Assembly (NCBI GenBank): GCA_020091685.1
Contig: CM034607.1
Coordinates: forward strand, 22,691,253 to 22,755,252
DNA from: Lutjanus erythropterus
Taxonomy: Eukaryota; Chordata; Actinopteri; Lutjaniformes; Lutjanidae
Direction: 5' to 3'
Length of the DNA stretch: 64,000 nt
Every line of letters begins with the position of its first letter. Positions within the stretch are counted from its first letter, which is position 1. This document shows positions 50,901 to 63,015 of the stretch, piece after piece. The notes beneath the pieces were generated by a model. That model had not been told where the DNA came from and searched no databases. It saw only the letters and a program-made list of their open reading frames with translations. The position numbers and the translations under genes are program-made.

Positions 50901-53900
50901 ACCTCTGTATAAAGGGTATGCACTCTACCATCTGAGCTACCAGGGCACCACCACAGTTTTGTTTTCACAGTATTTGTGATAATACACTAAAACATTGTCT
51001 TTCTATGTTTCCCTCATAGTTCTGTGTTCAGTGGATCTAACCAAACACAAGGGAGTGTCCCTGCAGATAGAGAAAGTGGGCTCTGATCCTTATTGCGAGA
51101 TGAGCATCGACTCAAAGGTCGAAAAGAAGATAAACGTGGCTGCAGGAACAAAAGCCAGCCTCTCTTTCCTCGACTGTCCGAATGAAGATGTGCGTCTGAC
51201 TGCCAGTAAAGTTATTGGTAAGATGATTTTATTTTTGCATGTTCATGAATGAAAACAACAAAGCTACAATCATTTTAGACAAAGGCAAAGTATAAAGTCT
51301 GTTTAAGTCTTAAGGGATAGTTATGGTTATAGTTAGGACACTGAATTACAAATTTCTCTTAATGAGCAGGCCATAACTTTAAAAGCATAGCATTGTGAAA
51401 AATAATTTATTTAATATCTGCCCGGTGATTTAGGTCTGCTCAAAGGTTTTTCTTTGGTTCATACTACATCCCTCTGCCAGGTTTCATCCAAGTCAGACCA
51501 ATACTTTTTCCATAATCCTGCAGACAAACTGACAAACAAACCAAACCAAAAACCTCACTTCCTTGTCAGAGGTAATGAATCGTTCACCCATGTCTGTTAA
51601 AATGGTTTGACTGGACCTCAAAAATTCATCTTGTTCATTAGTTTGATATTTTGGGATAGAAAATTTGCTTTCTTTTTGCGAGTTAGAGTTACTTGTGGCA
51701 AGTAAGTGATGGGCATATTTCAAAAATGTCAGACTCAGTCTCATTCTATGCATTTTAATAACAGGGTGCCAAAATGTGGCGTCATGCTCTGGGACTCTCC
51801 TCACGGTGCCCAAACTGGCCTCCTGTCTGCCGATGCCCCTCCACAGCTTCACCTGGAACATCAACATCCCTCTGGACGGGACCGTGGATCTGACGTCTCC
51901 CACAGGGAGTCTTCGGCAATCGCTGCCTGGCCAGGAGTGTAATAAATCTGCCCTTCTGCATGTGGCAGAGGGCGACGGGGTTTCTATTGGAGATTTCTGC
52001 TCTAACGGAGTCATCAAGATGATTCAGGTGCACGCTAACGTCTCTGTGACGGCCTCAGACCGGGACTTCAGCAAGAGCAGAGGGCCTTTTCTCAATGTCA
52101 GCTTCAGTGAGGAGATTCCAGGTAAGATTTACTGCAGGCTGCAGCTGATCATTCATCTGCTGGTTAATTTCTCTGTTAATCAAATTATCACTTTGTCAAA
52201 AAATTTGTGAAAAATGGCCATAATGTCTTCCCAAGGACTATGGATGCACGATATTGGATTTCTGCCAGTATCCGATATTTTCCAACTCATTTTGGCCGAT
52301 GGTCGATAGCGATATATGTACATATCTACATTATCAAAGCTCCTCTGAAATGAATATTATATTGTCAGATGCAAACATAGAATACAATATTTCAAAATGA
52401 AGTATAGTGCTTTTCAAAGTAAAATATAATGGTTTTCAAAGCAACATAGTGCTTTTCAAAGTAAAATTTTATGATTTTCATTTTCAAAGCAAAATACAGT
52501 GCTTTTCAAAGTAAAGTACACTGGTTTTCAAAATAAAATACGTTTTTCAAATTAAAATACAATGCTTTTCAAAACAAGATGTGTGCTTTTCAAAGTAAAA
52601 TACAGTGCTTTTTGATAAAAAATTATGCCACTCAAATAAAATAATTACTTTTTTCCTCTTTGTTCTTCACAAATTCCTTGTAATGATCAGGTTCACGACT
52701 GTTAAGACTGTAAATTAAATTTGTTGTGTTGAAAGAATGTGATTTGGCCCTCCTAGCTTTGATATCCATTTTGACACTTCAAAAAACCTCCACACCGCAG
52801 AGATACTCGCGTCTCATGCTCATAATTCGTGTGTTATCTTATTGGTAGAAATGCTGGCATTTCGAGCTGATTCAGATATGTCATTTTAAAGCTTTTACCT
52901 GCCGATAATATTGTGCATCCCCACCAAAGACCATATTATTTTGTTCAACCAATAGTTCTGACAGATTTTAACAAATTGTAATCAATTTGAATAAATTTCA
53001 GGATGATCTAAAGTGGATGGCACTCATTTGCACATGACCAGGGAATTAAAATATGGAGTGTGACAGGCATTTTGACCTGTCAAACACAGGTGCTGTGAAC
53101 AACATTATCATTCGCTGAATTGTATTGCAGTAATTACCGGAATAGAGCCATCACTAATGTGATTAGTGTCATCTGTGCTTTCCTGCTATGACAAGTTGAA
53201 ATGACTGCTGTGAACGCCTTTGAATAGAATTCATTTGGGGACATTAAAGAAACAAGTGCTCTGATTGTACAGTGGCAAAAGTATCAGCAGCTGCTGTAAC
53301 TCATCTGTGGATGAGGGAAATGTTTGCATGTGGTAGTCAGTGGTGAACATGTGCTCATAGATGAGTGTGAGGTTTTCTTCTTCTGTGATTTTTTTTCTTT
53401 TGGCATCAACTGGATGTTTTTCATTTTTAGAACATGGCCACACACACACACACACACACACACACATCTGTTGGTTTGCCAGTCAAAGTTCACCAAAGTT
53501 GAACTCCATGCGAAGCAAAGACAAATTTGTGCATGTGTGACTGCAGCACTACGCAAATATCTACTGGCACTATGTATTTAACATTGTGTGTCATTGAGGC
53601 TTTTCCATTGACACTTGCCAAACCATGGTGCACTGATTTGCATTTTTATTACCTCTTACAATTTGCCGAGCTGTTCCAAGTTGCGTCCGTGCTAGAACAT
53701 ATCCAGAACGGGGCCAAAATAATCCTGACCCACCTCCAAGCGTGCTGCGGTGTCATCTCGCTGACTGTGGCCAACCTGTGACAAGCCCCTTCTCCCTCTC
53801 AAACAAGCGTTTGTTGAGACTCAACTCATATGTCCAGGAGAGCAGAGAGAGTTGTTTTTAAAAGTCCCTGCATGTCCAGATCTCAGTACTTTTATAGTTT

Positions 53901-56900
53901 CTAACTGAATCTCTGTGGTTTGAAGTTTAGTTTCTCTCCTGCGTCGCTGTTTGTGCTTCCAGGTATCTGCTTTATTTTACTGTTTAATTTGTGCTTTCAG
54001 CCTCATAGGAGTGTTGTTAAGTTACTGCTGATGAAAACTCAACACTTCCTGATTTTGCTGCTTCATAATTAAAGCTTTTCAATAACAAAATAATGAGGGA
54101 CTTTATTGTGAAAAATTAATTGGAAATTAAGTGATTATCCACCATTTCTCAGCTTGCCATCAGGTAAAAGACACACCTTCATGCGAGTCGCTCTTGTTGT
54201 AATAGAGATGGAAATCCCTGCTGTGGGTTGACGTGCAGAGTCAAACCGAGTCAAGCTTAGCCTGCACATGTGTATGACAAAGGGGTACATGCATCATGCC
54301 CATTGTGTTGTGTCATCTGACTCTAAAAACAACTGCCCCGTGTGAGGCTCGAACTCACGGCCTTCAGATTATGAGACTGACGCGCTGCCAACTGCGCCAA
54401 CGAGGCATGAAAAGTTGTGTTTTGTGATTGAGACTAGTTGTCACAACAATGACTCTGCACACCAACGTATTCAGACAAAGGCTAAGATCAACCTTAGATG
54501 CTTTGTGTCATAACCCAGCACTAAAGCCATGAGAAAAAAGGGGGAGCACAGGCTGAAGGAAATGCAAGACTAAGAATGCAGCTAAAATAAAGAAATAACA
54601 GTAAAGTGCATGTGGTAGTCAGTTTAGTTAGTGTTAAATGTGAGGTGTGATGTCAGATTTACGCTGGATAGTGTAAAACGAACAAGGATGAGCAGGAAAG
54701 ACGCTGGACTTTGGCATTAGCTGTATGTTTGTAATTTTTATGGCACTAACAGTATGCACCGTGTGTCCCACTGTGTTGGGTTGTTCTCTAACTGTAAAAG
54801 AACTGCCCCGTGTGAGGCTCGAACTCACGACCTTCAGATTATGAGACTGACGCGCTGCCTACTGCGCCAACGAGGCATGAAAAGATGCATATGGTGATTG
54901 CAAAGAGTTGTCACAGTTGGAACTGTGAAGTAACTTGATTCTTTGAAATGTCTGCTTAAGTCGCGTTTCCACTCAAAGTACCTGGACCTTTAAAGAAACT
55001 AAAAGTTTCCTTCATCCAGGAGCCACCGTTGTCTAATGGCCCGTGACAATTATGCATACTAGTCTACTGACATATGAAAAAGGAACTATACAATAGTGAT
55101 GATCATCAATCACTGAAGGTCATCGTTTCACTTCCCATTTAGTCTTCAACAGAAATGTCCAGTAAGGCCTGGATTTCACTGTTGGTCTGTCCGCTGCACG
55201 TTTTCTTCTGTAACTCTTTGGTTTGTGGCTGTAGGCTCCACCCCCAAAATTCCTGTACTTTTAGAAAGTACTACCCTCTGACCAGGGACTTTTTAGGGGG
55301 TAAAATTTTGTCCCTGGAACTAATTTAGACTCTGGTGTCTGCGGTAGAAACGCATGGAGTTGCTCCAATGGTTCCTAGTCCCTGAGAAAAGTTCCTGCAG
55401 TGGAAACATGGCATTAATGTGCATATTAATAGATGAGCAGCAATCATTCAACTTGACGGTTCATTCTTGACCTCAGAAACACAATTCGACAAAACGAAGC
55501 TCAAACAATGTCAACTTGATTCTGCGACATCAGCTTTATGTTTTTCATTTTTATGCAAATATATTGGCACCCTGTGTTTAACGGTGTGTACCACCAGTCT
55601 CCCTCATTAAGTTGTGTTGTCTAACTTTAAAAGAACTGCCCCGTGTGAGGCTCGAACTCACGACCTTCAGATTATGAGACTGACGCGCTGCCTACTGCGC
55701 CAATGAGGCATGAAAATCAGCCTGCTGTGATTGAGAGACTATTTATCACGGGTGTCAAAAGTATCAAAGTATGTTTTTTTTCATACTGCATGTTTAAAAA
55801 CAAAATACATTTGATATTATCGAAATACTAAAGCTATAAAATAAAATGATCTGTGCTGATTTCAGAATGTTGGAATGTTCCACAACTTTCCCAGTCTTCT
55901 GTTGCCCCAGTCTCAACTTTTCTAAAACATGTTGCAGGAATCAAATTCAGGATGAGCAAATATTTACAAAAATCAGTGAAGTTGATTGATTATACATTAA
56001 GTAAATTGTCTTTGTACTGTTTTGAACACGTCAGAAAGGATTAGCAACATAACACATTGTGTTTTATGTATGTTTGGAACAGTGTTCCCAACTTTTTTTT
56101 GGAATTAGGGTTGTAGTACTACCTGCAGTTCAACCACAAAAATGTAACTTAACTGGATTGACTAACATTATTAACTGTCTGTTCTTCTGTGGTCTTCCCC
56201 TATGCTTCATAAATCACTGAATACAACAAGTTTAGACATGTTTTCTGTTTTGTTGACATGCATTCTGGGTTATGTAGGAAATAAGTAACAAAAGAAGAAG
56301 ATGAAGAGGCACTGTGGATAAGACAGATGAAAAAATTATAGAGGCTGCTGCAACAAAACAGTAAAATGCACAAATCATCCAGTCTATTAATTGCCATTTT
56401 AAAGCGAAAATACCAGAAAACGATTGGTCTCAGTGCCTTGAATGTGCATATTTGCCCTATGATTCAATACCTGCTGGTGTTATAAACAAGATATTTTGAT
56501 GTCACCTTGGGTTCTTGGAAATTCTAATTTTAACTGTTTCTGGTATTAACAATTAACTGGTTAATAGAAAAATAATCAGCAGATTGGTTGATGATGAACA
56601 TAAAAGAGGATCTGTGTTTGCATTCTCCTAATATTTGTTATACTGCTATATGCTGTGATTCTTCACTGCAGCTGTGGTCTAATAAAGCACTTTCACTTTA
56701 CTTTTAAATTCCACACAGGGGCACTGTGGTACCACAAATACTAGAGACACTTGTTAAACTTGTAGACCAGCAGAAATCAGTCATCCACAGGATAAAGTAC
56801 TGACCCTCAATATTATTTCCATCCCCTTTCAGAGACCATTATTTACAGAGTCAGTCCAAAGATTTCGTCCCCAGCTCTGCTGGCCACCCCTAACTGGCCT

Positions 56901-59789
56901 GAGGGTATGAGGCAGTCGTCCACCGTGTCCTGGATCGTCTCTCTGCCGAGCCAGTACGCAGCAGCCATGCAGTTTGTCAACATCACGCAGCCCAAATGCC
57001 TTGACAGACACACCGCCATCAAGGTGAAGATGCTGGGGGACGAGGAGGAGATCATGAGCCGCAGGGAGGACGAGGAGGCCGACGACAAGCTGCTGGTTCC
57101 GCAGAGTTTCTATCTCAACATGTCCAACTGTGTACCAGAGGAGGGACAGTTTGGTGCAGTGGCCGAAATTGTTCTGCAGAAGAACAACAGTAAGCAAGCA
57201 GGTCTCATTTTAAATCCATATCATAAATAACTTAAAGTCAGAGGACTTAACTCTTCCATGTCTTCGTCTTGTCTCCACAGAGCTCCTGGCCATCATCCTC
57301 GGGATAATAGGAGCTCTTGTGCTTATAGCCGCAGTGGTGGCTATAGTACTCATCATAATGTGAGTACATCTGCAGCAAAACTTTAACATCTGGACCCGTA
57401 TTTATGAAACCGTTAAGCGTGAGATTAGAGCATTTTTACTTTTTTTCCTAAAAACATGACACAAACTGATTAATCCATTATTAAAACAGTTTAATAATCA
57501 ATTATTTAATCGATTAATCATTGCAGCTCTAGAATAAAGGAATTATTTGTGTTTAAATTGGTTCTCTATAAGCCTCACTTCCATCTTCTGCCGCCAGGCT
57601 CAGTTTTTCCTGGGAAAATTACGTCTCAAAATTAATGAACTGAAATTACTTGTTTGTGAGAAACAATGATGTTACTCAAACTATGTTATTACTATGCAAT
57701 GCAAATCATTGCACACAACAGCTTTTGTTTGTTCCCAAATTCAATATAAATTTTTCACCATTTCAATTTACCTCTTCAGTGAACAGAATTCGTTCTACCC
57801 TCGTATTTCCAAAGTCTTGTTTGATCATTTGTCTGTGGAGCTGAGCTCTGAGGAAACAAAGCGACCCAGCGTTACCTTTGTGTTTCAGTTTGTTTTTTTT
57901 TTTGTTGTGAAGAGTCCTGTCATCATACATGGCATCCAAATAAACAGACGCTGTTCACAACACCAGTGAGGAGGACTACTCATCAGTTGTTAAAGAAAGA
58001 AATAGTCCTCATGTCCTAGAATGAATACAGAATATGAACAAAACAGCCTTGACCCCCTCATCCTCCCAGGGTTACCTTTTCAACAGGGACACAAACAATA
58101 ATACCACTTTGAAATGCTGGGAGGAGAGCTGGAAAGTTGTCTGTTTCCACTTTAAATGAAACGAAACTCTGTCGTGCAAACTTAAGATTAAAAGCTATTT
58201 ATCAAATTTCTTGTGACCTCCTCTTAAATTAAAAAGAGTTTCAGGGTTTTTTTTCATTTGGTTAAGAGTAGATGATAAATGGCTGCAGTAGGCAGCTGAG
58301 AGCACATGCCTTCTGTGGGAGGATCAGGATGAATAATATATTATCTGAGTAATTCAGAGTAGTTTTATCCCAAAACACATGTTGATGCTGTTGAACCTCG
58401 TCTATGAGCTGCAGAATTTTCCTGTCTGCTCCCATTTGGTTTCCTTTTCAGACAGTTTCCATCCCTATTTATACACTTATACACCACTGAGTTAAAATAA
58501 ATGGTAACAATATGGCAGATGTTGAGTGAAGCCTGTTTGAATTTTCCTGTAAGTAAAGTGTGATAAACATTTTTTTATTCCTCAAGAACTTTTTTAAACC
58601 TCTGTATTGGCTCTTAAGTATGGAGTTCTGAAAGTGACAAAATGTTGCAAAAGATTATTAAATAATAACTGATAAAATAATTAATAAAACTGAATACATA
58701 AATTATATTGTCAGTTAAATAATAGCCAACTTATATAATGTTTGTTTAAAAAAATTACAGCGCTTAAATAAAATGAGATAATGAAACATAGCTTGAAATT
58801 GCTTTTTTCTAACTAAGTGATTGCAAATCAAATGAAAATATAATAAAAAATTATATATTATTTTTAAACTTAATGTCATATCTTTTAACCAACAATATTA
58901 TTTATTGATGTATTATTTTGTTAGATTTTTGACATTAGGGATGACTAGTGATTAATCACTGTTCAGAATTTAACCAATAAAATGTAGTATAATGTAAAAC
59001 AAAAATCTAAAAATCTCTTATTGATTATTAATAATTAATTTCAACTATCAGTCACAAAATTTGCAAACCTGTTTGACAAGTAAAATATTTTTGTCTGACT
59101 TCATATTTAAGTGTGATTTTTAAGAGTTTGATGAATATGAGCGCTGGTTTCTGTGCAGGTTGGTTAAAGTGCCATGTTTTGGAGTTGTTGAATTAATTTG
59201 GTGATTTTTATTTGTCAATATTCTGTAATATTGATCCATACATGGCTGATTTTGTTGACTCTCTGCCTTCATCTTTTCAAATAGGAAAAAGAAAAAGGAC
59301 AAGATGAACAAGGAGTCGTCCATCTACATCGGCAAAGGGAACATCTTCCGCCCGGGCGACAGGCACTTTGTCAAAAGTCGGTCTGACAACGAATCCCACG
59401 TCTACGACTCCATCGATGAGACGATGGTGTACGGCCACCTGCTGGGTGACTCCAGCTACTCCGGCAGCGTTCAGGACCAGTACAAAGGGATGCAGGTGGA
59501 CTCTTATCAAACGTTCACAGGCCCCTCCGATGGAGAGCTGCCTGTAATCAGAGAGCCGGACCACGAGCCCGGGACGGACCAGTACAAAACCTTCCTGGAC
59601 CCGTCCGAGTCTTTCCTCCCGCCCCGTCCGCGCACTCCTATTAACCGGCAGGACAGCCTCGGCTTCCAGGACAGCAGGATGGTGGACAATGAACTGTACA
59701 CATTCAAAAGCACGGGCGATATAAACACGATCCGGCTCTCCGGTGCCGACCTGGAACCAGAGCCGCCGTTAACAGAGGAGTCCTTGTAG
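38947..59789 (+). CDS. cdcp1: CUB domain-containing protein 1, complete, with expanded ectodomain (13 coding exons, about 1,202 aa)
   Basis: CDCP1 is a single-pass cell-surface glycoprotein that docks Src-family kinases and PKC-delta through tail tyrosines. Exons: 38947-39001, 42503-42727, 44588-44929, 45026-45241, 45917-46258, 46632-46847, 47500-47856, 49167-49526, 51020-51217, 51765-52121, 56833-57189, 57281-57359, 59285-59789. Every ectodomain junction is phase 1 and the frame is open throughout. Signal peptide 1-18; three tandem module pairs 19-585; central CUB 585-705; a fourth pair 705-890; last CUB 890-1009; membrane helix about 1010-1034; Lys-rich stop-transfer; tail to 1202. The tail keeps SHVYDSIDETMVYGHLL and VDSYQTF, equivalent to the human Src and PKC-delta sites, and has a proline-rich PPRPRTP. 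Intron 5 starts with GC rather than GT. Human CDCP1 is about 836 residues in 9 exons; the excess is two extra exon pairs. Confidence 0.93.
40856..41134. mobile_element. hAT-type MITE in cdcp1 intron 1
   Basis: Perfect inverted ends CAGTGGTTCTCAAAC and GTTTGAGAACCACTG, 279 bp. The flanking octamers GTGGAAAC and GTGTACAC agree at 6 of 8 positions, fitting an aged 8-bp target duplication. Confidence 0.8.
42503..47856 (+). CDS. cdcp1: cdcp1 tandem array of three two-exon modules (exons 2-7)
   Basis: The A exons (42503, 45026, 46632) share a C-x2-C pair (CAVC, CEVC, CSVC), an F-[NST]-C-[SPQ] motif (FNCSQP, FSCQKP, FTCPQP) and a closing T-x-G or DIG. The B exons (44588, 45917, 47500) begin ECT or DCT, carry an FTW, LTW or FIW core strand and a C-x-[DN]...Y...[YF]C-[QK]-GG-[ST]-V motif, as in CUB1 of human CDCP1. 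Exons 3 and 5 are both 342 bp and exons 4 and 6 both 216 bp. The third pair (exons 6-7) is the most human-like (NRTFIW, IGTFCKGG). These are diverged copies, so the duplications are not recent. Confidence 0.88.
42967..44384. mobile_element. Inverted-repeat element with internal tandem units in cdcp1 intron 2
   Basis: The left arm 42967-43012 (TTAACAGG...ACAGCTCTGAG) and right arm 44339-44384 (CTCAGAGCTG...ATGTTAA) are imperfect inverted copies of about 46 bp. Between them a unit of about 350-400 bp recurs two to three times, marked by GGACTTTCTCCTC, TAGTTACTGTTTAC, AAATCTGACATG and TTTTTTACAAGG at 43.29, 43.68 and (partly) 43.87-44.05 kb. No coding frame. Confidence 0.65.
49167..49526 (+). 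CDS. cdcp1: cdcp1 central CUB exon (exon 8)
   Basis: Encodes FITANYPGDFPDNEQMEWDF, matching the human TLMSANYPEGFPEDELMTWQF region, and later DPQPEHQQGNFNMVL, matching the human PGNMAGNFNLSL. It is phase 1 at both ends. The predicted N-glycosylation sites NYT and NET are visible. Confidence 0.93.
50790..50948 (-). mobile_element. tRNA-derived SINE fragment in cdcp1 intron 8
   Basis: On the minus strand TGCCCTGGTAGCTCAGATGG reads like the 5' half and A box of a tRNA, followed by ATGCAGCAAA/GACAGGAAATG-type body sequence that I recognise as a common teleost repeat. No complete cloverleaf is present, so it is not a tRNA gene. Confidence 0.6.
51020..52121 (+). CDS. cdcp1: cdcp1 fourth A-B module (exons 9 and 10)
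   Basis: Exons 51020-51217 and 51765-52121. The first has VLCSVDLTKHKGVSLQIE, like the human VVDLSNERAMSLTIE, but only part of the cysteine pattern of the other A exons. The second has SFTWNINIPLDGTVDL, then VSIGDFCSNGVIKMIQV, like the human YFGSFCPGGSIKQIQV. This is the counterpart of the second human module. Confidence 0.9.
52385..52625. repeat. Minisatellite of about 25-30 bp units in cdcp1 intron 10
   Basis: About eight imperfect units built on GTGCTTTTCAAAGTAAAATA, varying by a few bases each. Confidence 0.85.
53442..53466. repeat. (CA)n microsatellite
   Basis: About twelve pure CA units in cdcp1 intron 10. Confidence 0.9.
54334..54406 (-). tRNA. tRNA-Met elongator (CAT), copy 1
   Basis: 73 bases: acceptor GCCTCGT, A box GGCGCAGTTGGCAGC, anticodon loop CTCATAA, B box GAGTTCGAGCCTC, 3' end CACGGGGCA. 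A TTTTT stop follows within about 5 bases. Antisense inside cdcp1 intron 10. It differs from copies 2 and 3 by a T for A in the D loop and a change in the variable/T-arm junction. Confidence 0.93.
54804..54876 (-). tRNA. tRNA-Met elongator (CAT), copy 2
   Basis: 73-base cloverleaf with CAT anticodon and a TTTT stop a few bases after GGGGCA. It starts 470 bases beyond copy 1. The flanks, such as GAGGCATGAAAAG on the 5' side and CTAACTGTAAAAG on the 3' side, are similar to the other copies, so a larger unit was duplicated. Confidence 0.94.
55637..55709 (-). tRNA. tRNA-Met elongator (CAT), copy 3, with acceptor-stem mismatch
   Basis: Same as copy 2 except the acceptor begins GCCTCAT, giving an A6/C67 mismatch in place of G6-C67. 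A and B boxes and a TTTT stop are intact, so it may be transcribed but fold less stably. 833 bases from copy 2. Confidence 0.9.
56833..57189 (+). CDS. cdcp1: cdcp1 membrane-proximal CUB exon (exon 11)
   Basis: Encodes TVSWIVSLPSQYAAAMQF, as in human SVSWNISVPRDQVACLTF, and ends with FYLNMSNCVPEEGQF, as in human FWVNISNCSPTSGKQ. An acidic EEE/EDEEADD segment in the middle is a fish-side addition. Confidence 0.9.
57281..59789 (+). CDS. cdcp1: cdcp1 transmembrane exon and cytoplasmic tail exon (12 and 13)
   Basis: Exon 57281-57359 encodes a 26-residue hydrophobic helix. Exon 59285-59789 starts MKKKKDKMNKE and ends with a TAG stop. Tail tyrosines in order: SIYIG, HVYDS, MVYGH, SSYSG, DQYKG, DSYQT, DQYKT, LYTF. 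VDSYQTF and DQYKTF look like an internal repeat of the human VDTYRPF site. Confidence 0.93.
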
Positions 59790-60006
59790 TGTGTCAGGAC
59801 TGAACCTGCGCGATGGACCGCTGTTACTAAAGTCTCGTTACAGCACAGTGTAACTCTAGACGGTACTGATGGGAACTTCTGTGCCTCGATCACACTCAGG
59901 GACTCTGAGTTTGATGAGTTTCTGAATATGATGTGTGTGTCATCTTTGTAAGAAATCAGTCATTTCTAAAGCCTCAAGAGAAGATGCTGTGATCCTCTTC
60001 CTTAAA

Positions 60007-60722
60007 GGGTTAGTTTGGAGCATCTGAAGTGGGTTTATTTAAGGTACTTATCCATAGTCAGTGTATTTTCTACAGTAGATGCTGGTCAGCACACCCCCCG
60101 TTTGGAGAAGCAGGACAGGATCAGTAACAAAACGTTTTAGCCATCTAAAATAATCAATATCAGTTTAAGTGTATGTTATATTTAGCATGTCACCACTTTA
60201 ACTTGCTGTCAGACAGCCTTTTCTGATGGGAAACCACCATTCTATAAGCCAAATCAACCAGACTCCATTGGCAAAATCAGTCATTTTACTTTTCACAACT
60301 GGTCTACCATTGCTTCAGTCAGTTAGTTTGTGTATGATAAAATTGCTGTTTGCACAAGGAGTCTGGTTTAGCAAGAGACTGCGATATTTGACTTGTATAA
60401 CTGCAGTTTCTAGTCAGAAAGGCTGTTTGATGGTAAGGTAAAGCGGTGATAGTATTCTAAATACAGCATACACTTAAACGGATTTAGATTTTTTTTTTAG
60501 GTGGCTAAAATGTTTTTTGTTGACCCTGTCCACAGCTATACATTAAGTGCTTCTGTCCAACTCAAACAGGAAACAAACATGGCTCTTAATTCCAGAGGGG
60601 GTAATTCCAAAGAGAGTTTATGCTTCTCCAAACTGAGGGCTTGTTGACCGCCATCTACTTTAGATAATACACTGACTATCGATAAGTACCTTATACAATC
60701 CCACCTTGAACTATCCCTTTAA
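60007..60722. mobile_element. Second AGGGATAG-family MITE copy
   Basis: Begins TTAAAGGGTTAGTTTGGAGC and ends, inverted, CCTTGAACTATCCCTTTAAA. The interior matches the 31564-32365 copy (AGTAGATG.TGGTC, GTCAGACAGCC, CTAAAAT). No coding potential. Confidence 0.7.
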
Positions 60723-63015
60723 AGGAAGCCACTTTCTTGCCTAGAATTAAATGAGAAGATCAGTTTTATTCTCATATCTGTTCAGTAAACACAAACGTGC
60801 CCACACATTGTCAGTGGTATCACTGCTCTGTGCTGCCTGTGCCATTGTTTTCTTATGGTGAGAGCAGTGGGTGCTGCTCTTGATGTGGGTCGCCACCAAA
60901 GCTCAAAAGTTCAAATTATTCCAACTTTGAAAAATGCTGTGTTTTTTTCAAGTTCCCCAAACTCTGTAACACAACATGAGAAACATACCACAATCTTGGC
61001 AGTAAAAGTAATGCGTGGCAAAATAGGGCTATGAGATTTGTGAATATGCATATAGTTAACAAACTTCGCTAAATCCAATGGTAAAGTTAGCTTAGCTGTT
61101 TGTATGCCAGGCAGACACTATGAGTTACAATGATGCACTTTGCATCTGCAAGTCTCTAATCCCGATCCTGCAGTGAGCCAAGAGCAGATTTTTTAATCAT
61201 GTGAAGGCAGCTCAAGGCTACAGCCAGCATCTGGTTAGCCTAGCATAGCATAAAGACTGAACACAAGTGGAAACAGCAGGCCTGCTCTATTCACAGGTAA
61301 CAAAATCCACTTACCAGCACCTCTAAAGCTCACAAATTAACCCATAATACCTGTTTGATGCACACAGTGATTTCCTGAAGTCCAGCTGTCACTGCTTCCA
61401 GCCAAGAAGTAGTCTGGCACGTAACGCTGTTAAACTTTACTTTGTTCTTTTAGTTTTATATAGATTAAACAAATTAGATTAATTAGTTTTAGAGGTGCTG
61501 CTGTTTCCCCATAGCCTTTGTGCTAAGCTAGGCTAAGCTAAACTAACAGCCCACTGACTGTAGCTTACTGACATGAATGAAACCAATCTTCTCATCTAAC
61601 TCTCAAGCAGAAAGCAACAAGAATGTTCTCTCTTCCTTTTATTTGTTTAGTTTTATTAAATCTCTGCCCATGTGGCATGGACACAGAAGTGGGGACTATG
61701 AAAAAATGTGCAAGTACCTCTGGTTCTTGTTTAAGTGTGTTTTTATGTATATTGTTTACTAGTTTGTTTTTAAGAGATTTGTTTTTCCTTACCTGTAAAT
61801 ACAATTTAGGTTTTTTATGCAATAAATTCAAGGAAATTGGTCTGGTGCGGAAACCACTTACTTCTTGAGGTAATGACGCCCACCACACCTAATTTTCCCT
61901 CTTATGCTGAGACAGTCGTCCTTTGAACTCTGGATGGTGAAAACAATTTCAACCACAGGAACTCTGGCCATGAAAAACAGTGTGAGGGAGGGTGTGGAAG
62001 ACTTCAGGCTGCAGAGCAGAAGCCAATGTTTACCATGGAGAAGTTTTTTTTACTGGAAACAACAAATGTGGAAGCCAGGTTTACATAGTTGCACCACATT
62101 TCTTGCAGATGCAAGTGTTAAATTTTGCTTTTTTATATTGGACAGAACCAAATTTGGAAGATAGTTAAGAGATGTTGCTGGGGTACCTGTAAAGTGATAT
62201 ATGTTATATCCTAAATTAGCTAATGATCAGTGTAAATGAGCTAGCTAGTTAGCTAGTGTTTTTCTAATGTTACCTATCAGATGTAACAAACTATTATTTA
62301 GTAGGCTAGTGTTTCACCACAGAGAAAAAGAATAGCTAACTACCCAGCAAATGATTGGTATAGATTAGCTAGCTATTTTGAATTTTTATTGCAGCATAGA
62401 CCAAAAGGGACGGAATTTAAAAAAGGTCAGTTTAGTTTCAGGAGGTTATGTGCCAGACCATTTGCCAGGCAGCCAAACATTAAGCATCTTTTTTGTTCGT
62501 TTTAAATTAAAACAAATGAGATACAACATGCTATGCTGTGTTCAAATGGGGTTGTGTTTACTATGTTCATGACCTTGAAGACTGGAGATTTTCTTAAAGC
62601 TCCCAGTTCACGAGTCATGGACACAATTAATTTTAGAGTTTCTGGTGGGTGAATTTGTTTCTGCTAGACCGAGCCAGGCAAGCTGTTTCCCCATTTCCAG
62701 CTTCATATCCCTGTACAGACATGAGAGTGGTATCAATATTTTCATCTAGCACTCAGCAGGAAACTGAATACCCATTTCTCCCAAACTTATCCTTTAAGAA
62801 ATGACAACAGAGGAATATTTTAATGGTTTATTGATGGTATTTTTTCAGGATACATCAGGCTAGACATTATAGGAAACTATAAGACTAGCAAATTGAAATC
62901 TCTTAATAGAATGTGATTGAATTTATTTTTTCTGTTAATGCAAAATGATTTATTAGTCTGGGTCCATGCGAGTCGTTAAAATATAGTAGTTATGAAGGGA
63001 TGCCTGAGTTTTGAC

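Noticed and set aside
50895-50948. tRNA-like A box on the minus strand
   Set aside because: No acceptor stem pairing, anticodon arm or B box in place; a SINE relic.
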